Positions 32,001-39,233 of a stretch of 64,000 nt of DNA are shown piece by piece (position 1 is the first letter of the stretch; each line of letters begins with the position of its first letter). The notes below the pieces were generated by a model. The model was not told the origin of the DNA. It saw only the letters and a list, made by a program, of their open reading frames with translations, and did no database searches. This DNA is from Tumebacillus_A lipolyticus (lineage in GTDB: Bacteria > Bacillota > Bacilli > Tumebacillales > Tumebacillaceae), in contig NZ_JBHUIO010000002.1 in assembly GCF_042682745.1 (NCBI RefSeq), positions 1,054,001 through 1,118,000 on the forward strand. Reading direction: 5' to 3'. The position numbers and the translations under genes were made by a program.

Positions 32001-35000
32001 CACCAGGTTGAGCAGCAGATAGCGGCTCAACCCCGCCCCCGCGAAGATGGAGATCTCCCCTTCGTATCGCTCCGTATCGTATCCGGCTCCTTCCAGCGCC
32101 TGCCACGCGGTTTCCAAAAAGATGCGATGCTGCGGGTCCATCACTTCCGCCTCGCGCGGATTGATTCCAAAAAAGTCAGCATCAAACCATTCGATGTCGT
32201 CGAGCATGCCGGCCGCCTTGACAAAGTTGGGCTGTGCGAGCACATCCGGATCATGTCCCAGCTCCAACAGCTCTTCATCGGAGAACTGTCTGATCGACTC
32301 CACGCCCGCCTGCAGGTTGCGCCAAAACGCATCCACATCTTCCGCCCCCGGAAAGCGGCCTGCCATGCTGATGACGGCGATGTCCCCCTCTGTGCGATCC
32401 TGCGCGTCACGGCGCACTGCGCTCAGCTGTGGTCTGCTCTCTTCCCGACGTGTGCCCACCTCGTGAAAATGAGCGGCCAGCTGGCTGATCGTCGGATATT
32501 GAAACAGCTCGACAACGCTCGTCTCAAACGGATACGCTTCCTGCAGCCGGCGGTGAACATGCATCAGCGCAAGCGAGTGGCCGCCCAGTTCAAAGAAGTT
32601 GTCATGCAACCCCACCCGCTCGACGGCGAGCACCTCTTGCCAGATCGCGGCGATCCCCTTTTCCAACTCACTCTGCGGCGGCACATAGGAATCGTCAGAG
32701 ACTGCGCTTTTCGTTTCCAGCTTCTGCAGCGCTCGGCGATCCGCTTTGCCGTTTGGCGTCAGCGGCAAGCGCGAAAGAAAGGCAAAGCTGCTCGGCACCA
32801 TATAGCTCGGCAACTTCCCCTGCAGATCGCGGCGCAAGTCTTGTGCACTCAGCCTCTCATCGCCGACCACATAAGCGGCGAGCGCATTCTCCTTCGGCAT
32901 GACCACCGCCTCCGTCACGCCCGGATACTGAGTGAGCAACGCTTCGATCTCGCCGAGCTCGACGCGGAAGCCGCGAACTTTCACCTGATGATCGAGACGG
33001 CCCAGATATTCGAACACGCCGTTTGGCATTAGGCGCAACAGATCGCCCGATTTGTACAGCTTGCCTTCACCAAACGGATTGGGGATGAACTTCTCTTCCG
33101 TCAATTCCTTGCGATTGTGATATCCGTATGACAGCTGCACACCGCCGATGTGCAACTCGCCCGCCGCTCCGAACGGCAAAGGCTGCAGGTGCTTGTCCAG
33201 CACGTACAGCTTCGTATTGTCGATGTGGCGTCCCACCGGCACGGTCGCGCCAACGCTCTCCCGTTCACAGACCCAGTAGGTGACGTCGACCGCCGCCTCC
33301 GTCGGGCCGTACAGGTTGTGAACCTCCACATGCGGCAGGCGGCTGAAGATGCGCGCGGTCAGATCGGTCGGCAGCGCTTCCCCGCCGCAGAGGATGCGCC
33401 GGAGCGACGTGCAGTCTTCGATCCCTTTTTGCTCCGCAAAGATCTGGAGCATCGAAGGGACAAAGTGCAGGGTGGTCACGCGCTGCTCGATGATCACATC
33501 GCGCAGATAGGCGCTGTCCTTGTGACCTTCTGAGCGCGCCATGACGATGCTCGCACCGACAAAGAGCGCCCAGAACAGCTCCCAGACCGAGGCGTCAAAC
33601 GAGACGGGCGTCTTTTGCAAGATGCGATCCGACTCGGTGAGCCGATACGTATGTTGTCGCCAGAGGATCTGGTTGACGATCGCCTTGTGTGGGAGCATCG
33701 CCCCTTTCGGCTGCCCGGTCGAACCGGACGTATAGATCATGTAGGCGAGATGATCTGTCGTCATCGGCACTAGCGGATTGTCGGCGCTCTCCGCCGAAAA
33801 ATCTTCCCGATCCAAAACGATCACCTGCGCCTCGGTCGCAGGCAGCCTGTCGAGCAGATGCGCTTGGGTCAGCAGCACGCCCACCTGCGCATCCTGAAGC
33901 ATATAGGCCACCCGCTCCAGCGGGTTGGTCGGATCGATCGGCACATAGGCGCCGCCCGCTTTGACCACACCGTACACGGCGACCAGCATGTCGATCGAGC
34001 GCTCCATCGACACGCCGACAAACGTGTTCGGGCGCACGCCCAGCTTGAGCAAGCGCGACGCTACCCGGTTCGCCCGCTCATTAAACTCGCGATAGGTCAC
34101 CTGCTCCCCTTCAAACAGCACCGCCACCCGATCGGGCGTCCGCTCCACCTGCGCTTCAAACAGCTGGTGCAACGTTTGATCCGGGTACGATCGCTCCGTT
34201 TCATTCCAAACTTCGACCACCTGCTGCCGCTCCCATTCGGTCAACAGCGGAAGTTTGGAGATCACCATCTCTGGCTCGGCCACAATTCCTTCGAGCAGCA
34301 CTTCAAAGTTGGCGGTGAGCCGCTCGATCGTCGTTCGATCGAACAGGTCGGTCTTGTACCGCCAGATCAGGACAAGCCCCTCCTGCTCTTCGATCGCCTC
34401 AAGCGACAGATCATATTTGACAGACCGTATCTCCTGCTCGACCATGCGCATCGCAAGCCCTGGCATCTCAAACTTCTCCAGCGGATCGTTCAGCACGAGC
34501 AACGTCTGAAACAGCGGGGACACGTTCAGATTTCGGTTCGGCTGCAACTCCTTGACCAGCAGTTCGAACGGCACTTCTGCATGCTGATACGCTTCGAGCG
34601 CCGTCTGCCTGACCTGTGCGAGCAGCTTCACAAACGAGGGATCGCCGCTCAGATCGGTGCGCAATACCAGATTGTTCAGGAAAAAGCCGATCAGCTCTTG
34701 CACATCCTCCTGATTGCGCCCTGCGATCGGCGTTCCGACCAGCACATCATCCTGTCCCGAATAGCGATGCAACAGGACCTGATAGGCGGCGAGCAACGTC
34801 ATAAACAGGGTCGCCTGCGCGTGGCGGCCCGTCTCCTTCAGGCGTTCGGTCAGCGATTTCGACAGCTGGGCGATCACCGTGTCCCCGCGATCGGTGAGCT
34901 GTTGCGGGCGCGGGCGGTCTGTCGGCAACAGCAGCTGCGGCAGTTCGCCCGACAGTCGCTCCCGCCAATAGGACAGCTGTTCCTCCCACACCCCCGACTG

Positions 35001-35567
35001 CCAATCATCCTGTTGCCATTGCGAATAATCTGCATATTGAACGGCCAGCGGAGGCAATGGAGACTCCTCCTCCCCCGCTGCAAAAACTGTATAGAGCACC
35101 GAAAGCTCTTTGATTAAAATTCCGGTCGACCAGCCGTCCGCCACGATGTGATGCATGACGATCACCAGCAGGTGCTCCTGTTCGTCAAGCGTGATCAGCG
35201 TCGTGCGCACCAGCGGGCCCTGCTTCAGATCGAACGTTCGCTCAAGCTCTTCGGTGACCAAGCGCTGCGCATGCTCTCTACGCTCCGCTTCCGGCACGTC
35301 CTGTACATCGATCACCACCAGTTCCTGCTTCTGCTCGACATGCACCTTTTGCATCAGGTCGCCGTCGAGCAAACCAAACGAGGTGCGCAGCACTTCATGC
35401 CGGTCGACAATCTCCGAAAGTGCCCGTTTCAGCGCATCCAGATGCAGTTCTCCTGCGATCGATAGCACAGCGGGCATATGATAGGCAGAACTTCCTGGCA
35501 CGACCTGATCGGCCACCCAAATCCTCTGCTGTGAAAACGAAACTGGAAACGCATACAATACTGCCAT
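26079..35567 (-). CDS. Hybrid NRPS/PKS megasynthase, first protein of the cluster
   Basis: 3,162 residues, made only of the shared core. Domains by approximate residue: C 1-430; A 460-900, code D-A-W-H-L-G-L-V-D-K (serine-like, not exact); T near 992; KS near 1233 with cysteine in SATCSTGMVAIHL; AT near 1722 with GYSLGE and HAFHS (malonyl type) after a low-complexity Ser/Gly/Glu stretch missing from its paralogues; T with LGGNS near 2049; C near 2240 with HHLVADG; A near 2717, code D-V-I-F-M-G-L-V-C-K (unassigned); T with IGGHS near 3100; tail ending RVRAGRRK. The ATG at 35,567 has GGCGGAG upstream. It starts with a C domain, so it either accepts an acyl starter or acts after another protein. 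A CDF exporter gene precedes it but ends in its own terminator, so this gene needs its own promoter, probably within 35,570-35,650. Confidence 0.96.
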   Translation of the reverse strand: MAVLYAFPVSFSQQRIWVADQVVPGSSAYHMPAVLSIAGELHLDALKRALSEIVDRHEVLRTSFGLLDGDLMQKVHVEQKQELVVIDVQDVPEAERREHAQRLVTEELERTFDLKQGPLVRTTLITLDEQEHLLVIVMHHIVADGWSTGILIKELSVLYTVFAAGEEESPLPPLAVQYADYSQWQQDDWQSGVWEEQLSYWRERLSGELPQLLLPTDRPRPQQLTDRGDTVIAQLSKSLTERLKETGRHAQATLFMTLLAAYQVLLHRYSGQDDVLVGTPIAGRNQEDVQELIGFFLNNLVLRTDLSGDPSFVKLLAQVRQTALEAYQHAEVPFELLVKELQPNRNLNVSPLFQTLLVLNDPLEKFEMPGLAMRMVEQEIRSVKYDLSLEAIEEQEGLVLIWRYKTDLFDRTTIERLTANFEVLLEGIVAEPEMVISKLPLLTEWERQQVVEVWNETERSYPDQTLHQLFEAQVERTPDRVAVLFEGEQVTYREFNERANRVASRLLKLGVRPNTFVGVSMERSIDMLVAVYGVVKAGGAYVPIDPTNPLERVAYMLQDAQVGVLLTQAHLLDRLPATEAQVIVLDREDFSAESADNPLVPMTTDHLAYMIYTSGSTGQPKGAMLPHKAIVNQILWRQHTYRLTESDRILQKTPVSFDASVWELFWALFVGASIVMARSEGHKDSAYLRDVIIEQRVTTLHFVPSMLQIFAEQKGIEDCTSLRRILCGGEALPTDLTARIFSRLPHVEVHNLYGPTEAAVDVTYWVCERESVGATVPVGRHIDNTKLYVLDKHLQPLPFGAAGELHIGGVQLSYGYHNRKELTEEKFIPNPFGEGKLYKSGDLLRLMPNGVFEYLGRLDHQVKVRGFRVELGEIEALLTQYPGVTEAVVMPKENALAAYVVGDERLSAQDLRRDLQGKLPSYMVPSSFAFLSRLPLTPNGKADRRALQKLETKSAVSDDSYVPPQSELEKGIAAIWQEVLAVERVGLHDNFFELGGHSLALMHVHRRLQEAYPFETSVVELFQYPTISQLAAHFHEVGTRREESRPQLSAVRRDAQDRTEGDIAVISMAGRFPGAEDVDAFWRNLQAGVESIRQFSDEELLELGHDPDVLAQPNFVKAAGMLDDIEWFDADFFGINPREAEVMDPQHRIFLETAWQALEGAGYDTERYEGEISIFAGAGLSRYLLLNLVPNRHLSASVGEHTVLIGNGSDHMVARAAYKLDLKGMSHGVSATCSTGMVAIHLACRSLRNGDCDMALAGGVGIGVPQKNGYFHVEGGIASPDGHCRAFDEEAQGTVPGSGIGIVVLKRLEDALADGDHILAVVKGSAVNNDGSGKVGYTAPSVEGQKKVILKALERAQVEPETIAYVEAHGTATPLGDPIELTALSQAFRTHSSAERFCAIGSVKSNIGHLDAAAGAAGFIKTVLALHHQQLPPSLHFKTPNRKIDWQRSPFYVNTELKEWNRGAIPRRAGVSSFGLGGINAHAILEEAPLQAATPSRRSAQLLLISAKTETALAAATARLKAHLAQRTEQELADVAYTLQIGRREFPHRRALVVSDRSDAIEVLDARHPRRLLQGYVDADDHRSRPVAFLFSGTGDHYLEMGSELYKTEPIFQAQVDSCCELLRPHLGVDLRDILFEHVTAERGADSAEGSASAQGVTEKEGKGSSGAAFDLRQMLRRDRETNPRAEKLARTEYAHPALFVIEYALSKLLLEWGIAPQAMIGYSLGEYVAACVAGVFSLEDALALVAKRAQLIEQLPRGAMLAVPISEASLRPLLSDRLAISTVNTANHCVVSGEQEAVAELEQSLLAQGIACLPVRSSHAFHSQMMEPIAEQFAELVKSFAPKAPQIPFVSNVTGTWITAEQATDPNYWTRHLCETVQFASGLQALCENPDLLLLEVGPGQTLTSFALQSQADRVALPTLRPFYEQRGDLQFLFSAIGQLWLAGAAVDWQGLHRQEKRLRVPLPTYPFERKRYWIEAKQPHLSQPVTSEQSDSNGAGGKLQAGHQRPRLSTQFVAPTTEQERAIVSIFEELLGIDQVGIYDSFFQLGGNSLMGTQLISRLRGAFGVNLPLRVIFEAETAAELGKQVARESAQQQEQRIARRPGSTSPLSFSQERIWIMERLAPDQAVYNIPAAVELSGPLDLDILAKSLNEVVARHEVLRSTIHSGEGEPIVQYESVRTLALDLVDYSQLSDVERSREASLLADSLAKRPFDLESDPLLRATAIRFTAEEHLLVLVIHHLVADGWSLGVLIEELATLYTAFAEGERSPLPALPIQYGDYADWQKSERGQAQLDLQLAYWKQQLGGVVEPLALPTDRPRPAVQTFQGARKRFDLSAGLTDRLKRLGEQEGATLFMTLLSAYQTLLARYSGQADILVGSPIAGRGLRETEGLIGAFVNTLVIRSTLQEGMTFRDLLHQVRQTSLDAFAHQDLPFERLVAELQPDRDMSHSPLFQTMFNLLNAPLRLTMPGDLSLQTRELHSGTAKYDLILQMTEREGALIGEWEYNTDLFDEQTIARINDHFRILLESIVEQPDQLWQDIQLLDPAERKLLLEGWNSTQAALREDACLHHLFEEQAERRSDETAIVFEDRELTFGELNSRANDLASQLQQRGVRPDDLVGIYMGRSLELIISLLAVHKAGGAYLPLDPAYPQDRLALMVQDAKPKAILTRAAIEQDWPSLDIPVLYVDAERLDDQHPNLVSDVQPHHLAYMIYTSGSTGLPKGVMVEHRNAVNLLTGLDLSVGCTPDDSLLAVGSISFDVSIIELFWTLTRGAKVVLLSEAEIVEAAVSTSPYSFCAQLQQHRVTMMFGTPLFLAMLASSAEGLASLGRLEKVMTGGEALPPALAALLLQSTSARLFNLYGPTETTVCATSYEVTEVGEGSIPLGRPMANCELYILDSHLQPVPVGVVGELHIGGKGVSRGYRGRQELNESRFLDNPFSEGRLYKTGDLAAYLPDGSVKYGGRIDDQLKVRGFRIEPGEIESRLTQHEQIREAIIITREDALIAYVVAEGDALPDSSELQSFLRVTLPPYMVPGQFIGLPQLPLQPNGKVDRRALPAPAASDERMEHVDPRTPIEARLVEIWSEMLRRETISVHDNFFHIGGHSLLATQLVVRVQKEFQVELPLRDMFEKTTVAELAALIEAAATSDQPTIQRQERVRAGRRK

Positions 35568-35646
35568 CTCGATCTCCGCCTCTCGAAATCTTATCTGTTA
35601 AATGAAAGTCCATTATTTATATTTTAGGGTTTCAGAAGACAAAAAA

Positions 35647-35681
35647 GCAACCGACCGACCCGGCGAACGGGTGGCGATTGC
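35647..35681 (-). terminator. Terminator after the CDF exporter gene
   Basis: GCAACCGACC... folds back onto ...GGCGATTGC with an inner CCCG/CGGG stem. A T-run follows on the minus strand. It is a member of the repeated GCAACCGACCG hairpin group. Confidence 0.65.
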
Positions 35682-35781
35682 TTTAGATGTTGATTTTTTT
35701 CGAGCAGATTTCAGATTGCTTTTGTCAAAATTCGTGAAGCAGGTGGGCCAGCGCGAGATCGATCAGCTTTTCAGCTCGACG

Positions 35782-36675
35782 CTAGTTCTTTTTTTCATCC
35801 TCATACCAGGGGTTCACGTGAACCAAAACCTCATGGACATTCTCATCTGTCTCCATGATCTTGTGCTTGATCTGGCGGGAGATGTCATGACCCTCTTGCA
35901 CGCTAAGGCTGCCTAAGATGCCGACTCGAACGTCGACCAAAATATAATGACCATGCTCGCGCGCCCGCAAGCGGTCGATTCGCTCCACCCCGTCGACCGT
36001 CGAGATCAGCAGGCTGTATTCATCCAGCTTTTCCTGCGGCAGATTCTTCTCCATCAGCGTATCGAACGATTCCTTGCCCATGTTGACCGCCAATTTCATC
36101 ACCAGGATCGCGACGACGATTCCGGCGAGCGGATCCCCATATTCGGTATACGGAATGTCGTAATGTTTCCCCAAGATCGCGGCGCCGATCCCGACAACTG
36201 CGGCAAGCGACGCATACACATCTGCCAGATGGTCGTAAGCTGTGGCGATCAGGCCCTTGCTGTTGATCTTCTTGCCCTCGCGCATCGTGTAGATGTAGAG
36301 CCAATGCTTCCAGATATAGGAGATCACTGCCGCGATCAGGGCGATCAGGTGCGCTTCCGGAGCCGGCTCAAACAGAGTTTCAACCGATTTGTATCCGATC
36401 CAGAGCGCTGCTACCGCCATGATTCCAGCGACCAGCACGGCGGCGATCACCTCCGCTTTGCCATGACCGTATGGATGATCGTCGTCCGCCGGTTTTTTCG
36501 AAATTCGCATCGCGACAAACGCCGAGACGGACGCGATAAAATCACCCGCATTATGAATGCCATCCGCGATGAGCACCTGACTGTTGAAGAGGAACCCCAC
36601 TATGATTTTGAGCAGTGTAAGCAAGAAGTTGCTCACGATACTGAGCCAAGCTGCGATCGTTTCTTTATTCATCAT
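35782..36675 (-). CDS. Cation diffusion facilitator family metal exporter
   Basis: 297 residues, typical CDF length. Six membrane segments are followed by a cytosolic ferredoxin-like C-terminal domain from about residue 210. Metal-site residues are visible in helix 2 (DGIHNAGD) and helix 5 (YDHLAD), with the DHPYGHGKAE loop between them. CDF proteins export divalent metals such as Mn, Zn or Fe in exchange for protons. The mixed HxxxD/DxxxD sites do not decide the metal; B. subtilis MneS/MneP are reasonable comparisons. ATG codons occur at 36,675 and 36,672 after an AAGGGG ribosome-binding site. The gene stands alone between terminators and has a structured leader. Nothing ties it to the NRPS genes except position. 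Confidence 0.92.
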   Translation of the reverse strand: MMNKETIAAWLSIVSNFLLTLLKIIVGFLFNSQVLIADGIHNAGDFIASVSAFVAMRISKKPADDDHPYGHGKAEVIAAVLVAGIMAVAALWIGYKSVETLFEPAPEAHLIALIAAVISYIWKHWLYIYTMREGKKINSKGLIATAYDHLADVYASLAAVVGIGAAILGKHYDIPYTEYGDPLAGIVVAILVMKLAVNMGKESFDTLMEKNLPQEKLDEYSLLISTVDGVERIDRLRAREHGHYILVDVRVGILGSLSVQEGHDISRQIKHKIMETDENVHEVLVHVNPWYEDEKKN

Positions 36676-36695
36676 GTTTCCCCTTCCCTACTTTA

Positions 36696-36769
36696 TTTCC
36701 CTAGGGAAACTAAAAAGGGCTCTGACCGAATTTCGGTCAAAGCCCATCATTTTATCGTGATCCCTAGTT
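36696..36769 (-). promoter_or_regulatory. Structured 5' leader of the CDF exporter, possible attenuator
   Basis: From a start near 36,808 the leader runs about 130 bases. It holds a complete terminator hairpin (36,717-36,745) and then a perfect 14-base palindrome TTTCCCTAGGGAAA (36,696-36,709) just before the ribosome-binding site. Upstream CTAGGGA (36,761-36,767) can pair with TCCCTAG in the palindrome, giving alternative folds. It does not resemble the yybP-ykoY or NiCo riboswitch consensus as I know them. Confidence 0.4.
36717..36745 (-). terminator. Terminator hairpin between yugP and the CDF gene
   Basis: GGGCT and TGACCGA arms close around a short loop and are followed by TTTTT on the minus strand. 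It either ends the yugP transcript or attenuates the CDF transcript that begins upstream of it. Confidence 0.8.
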
Positions 36770-36814
36770 ATTCTCTCCATCATCACTCACCACTTTCAAA
36801 GACAACCAATTTTT

Positions 36815-36843
36815 ATTGTAGCGCATTGTGGTCATCGTGTCCA
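36815..36843 (-). promoter_or_regulatory. Sigma-A promoter of the CDF exporter gene
   Basis: TGGACA, 17 bases, TACAAT on the minus strand: one mismatch to consensus in each box at ideal spacing. Confidence 0.7.
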
Positions 36844-37035
36844 CGGCTTGTGCTTTTTTATATCGCCAAAAAAAGTGACCGTTTTCCTCTCGAAATTGTC
36901 TAAATCGCCGATTAGTTAGACTCGCTCTCCAACTGTCGTTGCTGCATAAAAAGACCGATTGCCCTCCGAGATCATCCGATCACTTGCAAACGGTCGATAA
37001 GAGTATGCGATCAGAAACAGCGATTCACGTTCCGA

Positions 37036-37722
37036 TCAATCCTCATCGTTCGATTGGAAAAAGATCAGCACATATTTGATCAGCTCAAACAGCGCCATCA
37101 AGGCGGCCGCTACATAGGTGAGCGCCGCCGCGCCAAGCACTTTGTTCACACCCTGCTCTTCGTCTTGGCGAATGAATCCTTCTGACACCATCAGCGCCTT
37201 CGCCCTTGCGCTCGCATTGAACTCGACGGGAAGCGTGATCAGTTGGAACGCAACGGCAACCGAGAAGAACAGGATGCCCAGCCCAATCAAGCTCGTCGCG
37301 TGAAAGAAAAAGCCTCCGAGCAGGAGAAACGGTGCCACTCCTGAGGCAAGGTTGGTGATCGGAAACAGACGATGTCTGGTGACCAGCATCGGATAGGACA
37401 CTTTGTGCTGAATCGCATGCCCCACCTCATGACAAGCAACCGATAGCGCTGAGATCGAAGTTCCGTAGTAAACCGGCTCCGACAACCGGACGACTCGCTG
37501 GATCGGGTCATAGTGGTCGGACAGCGTTCCCGGCACAAGTTCGACCGGTACGCTGGTCAACCCTTGGCGGTTCAACAACTCGCGAGCCGCCTGCTCACCC
37601 GTCATGCCAGAAGACGCGTGAACTTCAGACCACTTCTTGAAGTTCCCCTTTACCTTAAACTGTGCCCAAAGCGATAAGCCGAAAGCGATTAGGACAATAA
37701 AGTCCATCGGATGAAAAAACAT
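37036..37722 (-). CDS. yugP: YugP-type membrane zinc metallopeptidase
   Basis: 228 residues, normal for the Zn_peptidase_2 (YugP) family. The zinc motif is HEVGH (in SVACHEVGHAIQH, near residue 100). An N-terminal hydrophobic segment and further ones around 130-160 and 195-215 make it an integral membrane protein. The ATG at 37,722 follows GAGGTGG at good spacing. YugP proteins are predicted membrane proteases of unknown substrate. The gene appears monocistronic. Confidence 0.9.
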   Translation of the reverse strand: MFFHPMDFIVLIAFGLSLWAQFKVKGNFKKWSEVHASSGMTGEQAARELLNRQGLTSVPVELVPGTLSDHYDPIQRVVRLSEPVYYGTSISALSVACHEVGHAIQHKVSYPMLVTRHRLFPITNLASGVAPFLLLGGFFFHATSLIGLGILFFSVAVAFQLITLPVEFNASARAKALMVSEGFIRQDEEQGVNKVLGAAALTYVAAALMALFELIKYVLIFFQSNDED

Positions 37723-38005
37723 CAGGTATCCACCTCTTCTTTCTCAAGGTATCGTCCTTGTATATCTGACAGCCACATGGTTGTTTCGCTGACTTCTACC
37801 GATGTGGATGATCATGAGTTTGACCAATATTCTGCTTACCTTTTTCGATTAATAAGTGGATCATGAACGGCTGGCAGCAACATTACGCCAGCCAGATCGT
37901 CTTCTTTCCCATTAGTATTTTCATGCTCTGAGCTGCGAAATATGCCCGTTACCCTTGTACGTGGTTACTAAGATAACGCTCTTATGAGACGAGTGGATGA
38001 AAAAG
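37723..38005. other. Non-coding spacer upstream of yugP
   Basis: No supported gene. One imperfect hairpin (GGCTGGC...GCCAGCC, 37,867-37,891) lacks a T-run. Confidence 0.4.
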
Positions 38006-38040
38006 GCAACCGACCGCTCAGGTACTGAGTAGGCGATTGC
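38006..38040 (-). repeat. Terminator-like hairpin of the GCAACCGACCG group
   Basis: GCAACCGACCGCTCA ... GGCGATTGC, with A-rich sequence at its left. It shares both outer arms with hairpins at 25,930 and 35,647. It abuts the point where the sigK fragment breaks off. Confidence 0.5.
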
Positions 38041-38115
38041 TCAACTGCACTTCGTTGATCACATCATCGGTGTCTGTGCATGAAGAACATCGATCAATGT
38101 AATTTCGTTGCCTTC
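38041..38115 (-). pseudogene. Displaced 3' fragment of sigK at a skin-type junction
   Basis: This stretch aligns with 44,357-44,430 of the intact sigK at roughly 80% identity by eye. Read on the minus strand it encodes EGNEITLIDVL and then, after a one-base frameshift, DDVINEVQL. Homology begins at the EGNE codons, where the skin element interrupts sigK in B. subtilis (core AATGA in GGAAATGAA; here GGCAACGAAAT). The last 70 or so codons of the 3' half are missing. Immediately upstream lies the stop codon of a decayed serine recombinase, as expected for one end of such an element. Confidence 0.75.
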
Positions 38116-38132
38116 ATAATATTGTACGTTCT

Positions 38133-38937
38133 CTACAGCTTTGGGAACAGTTCAAGCTCAAACTGATCCTCGACCGCGCCATCCTCCTTGTAATACGTCA
38201 CCTTCTCGATCTCTTGCTTAAGAAGCTGGTTCTTCTTCCGTTGAGTCGTATACGTCTAGAATATACCGAACCAGAGGGATAATGTTGGCCTTTACCTCCT
38301 CGGTCTTTTCTTGACGACCAAACTCATCGATCAGGGCCTTGTGCTTTTCCTTCAGCTCCGAAAGCTGTTTGGCGATCGCCTGGTTTCGTTCCATAAAAGT
38401 CTAAACGTCGTATACTCCGCGCTCGACAAGCGTGTTCAGGTTGTCTTTCTGTTGTTGTGTGACTGCGATCTCTTCCTCAAGATCCGCGAGTAGTTTGGTT
38501 GGAAGGTTTTTTTGCTTCTTTTGCTTCTTTTGCTTCTGGCTTTTGAGTTGCTTCTCCAGTTTTGAATAGTTGATTTTATATTGATCGTACCAGTCTCTGA
38601 GAGATTCGATCAATTTCCGCTCAACAAATGCAAACTGGCTGCTTCGGATACAGCCCTTGGTTGGGCAGATCAGATGAGGAGCTTGTTTATTGTAGGGGCG
38701 TCTTTGCATTTTCGAGTTGCAGATCCTGCACCGAATCAGTCCGCTAAGTGGATTTTGCGGCTTTTTGTTTTGTTGGTACTCTCGATTACTCCTGTCGTTC
38801 ATGATTTCCTGAGCAGCCGCAAACACTTCCTGATCGATCAGCGGTTCGTGCTTCCCTTCCCGCTCCAACCACTCCTCACGAGGCCGATCTACACTTTTGA
38901 TTATGCGGTATCTCCCCGTCTCGGTGCGTCGGCGTAC
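38133..38937 (-). pseudogene. Decayed large serine recombinase (skin/SpoIVCA type)
   Basis: Recognisable C-terminal two thirds of a large serine recombinase: recombinase-domain end (RPREEWLEREGKHEPLI), zinc beta-ribbon with cysteines in IRCRICNSKMQRR and ICPTKGCIRSSQ, a Lys/Gln-rich coiled coil, and a tail ending EDQFELELFPKL. The N-terminal catalytic resolvase domain is gone (stop near 38,938). There is an in-frame TAG near 38,401 and a frameshift near 38,230. Intact members excise or integrate elements at sigK and similar sites. The stop codon lies 18 bases from the sigK fragment, matching the usual position of the recombinase at an element end. It cannot be active. Confidence 0.85.
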
Positions 38938-39180
38938 CGTTTATCGGATAATGGGATGATTTCTAAAAAACTATTACAGGGCTTAATAGATAGTTAGTTT
39001 TGAATTTCTTGTTGACGATGCGGGAACGGGACTATGATCGCGCTAGAGATGTGTGATCGAACCGGAGATTCGCCGCCGACTTCCTTCAGATTCCGCCTCA
39101 CGGCAGACACCCTTGCCTTACTGTTGCCTTCGCCATACGGGACTCGCACCCTATAGACAGCGCCCATGCTGGGCGCACGG
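38938..39180. other. Non-coding stretch with a GCGCCCA-TGC-TGGGCGC hairpin
   Basis: No convincing gene. A perfect 7-bp hairpin lies at 39,161-39,177, without a T-run. The stretch from 39,050 to 39,180 has the look of a dispersed repeat or structured RNA, but I cannot name it. Confidence 0.3.
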
Positions 39181-39182
39181 AA

Positions 39183-39216
39183 AAAAGCCATCCCGGCGTG
39201 TACCGAAATGGCTTTT
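39183..39216 (-). terminator. Terminator of the peptide/ABC/redox operon
   Basis: 9-bp stem AAAAGCCAT / ATGGCTTTT, with TTTTTT following on the minus strand, 18 bases after the last stop codon of the operon. Confidence 0.8.
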
Positions 39217-39233
39217 CGAGTTTCGTCTGCGTC

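Noticed and set aside
36696..36808. yybP-ykoY or NiCo riboswitch upstream of the CDF exporter
   Set aside because: The conserved loop sequences of those riboswitches are not visible, so only an unnamed structured leader is reported.
38994..39191. A 65-codon minus-strand frame beginning inside the operon terminator
   Set aside because: Its start lies in the terminator hairpin, it has no ribosome-binding site, and its composition is that of the repeat-like DNA it covers.
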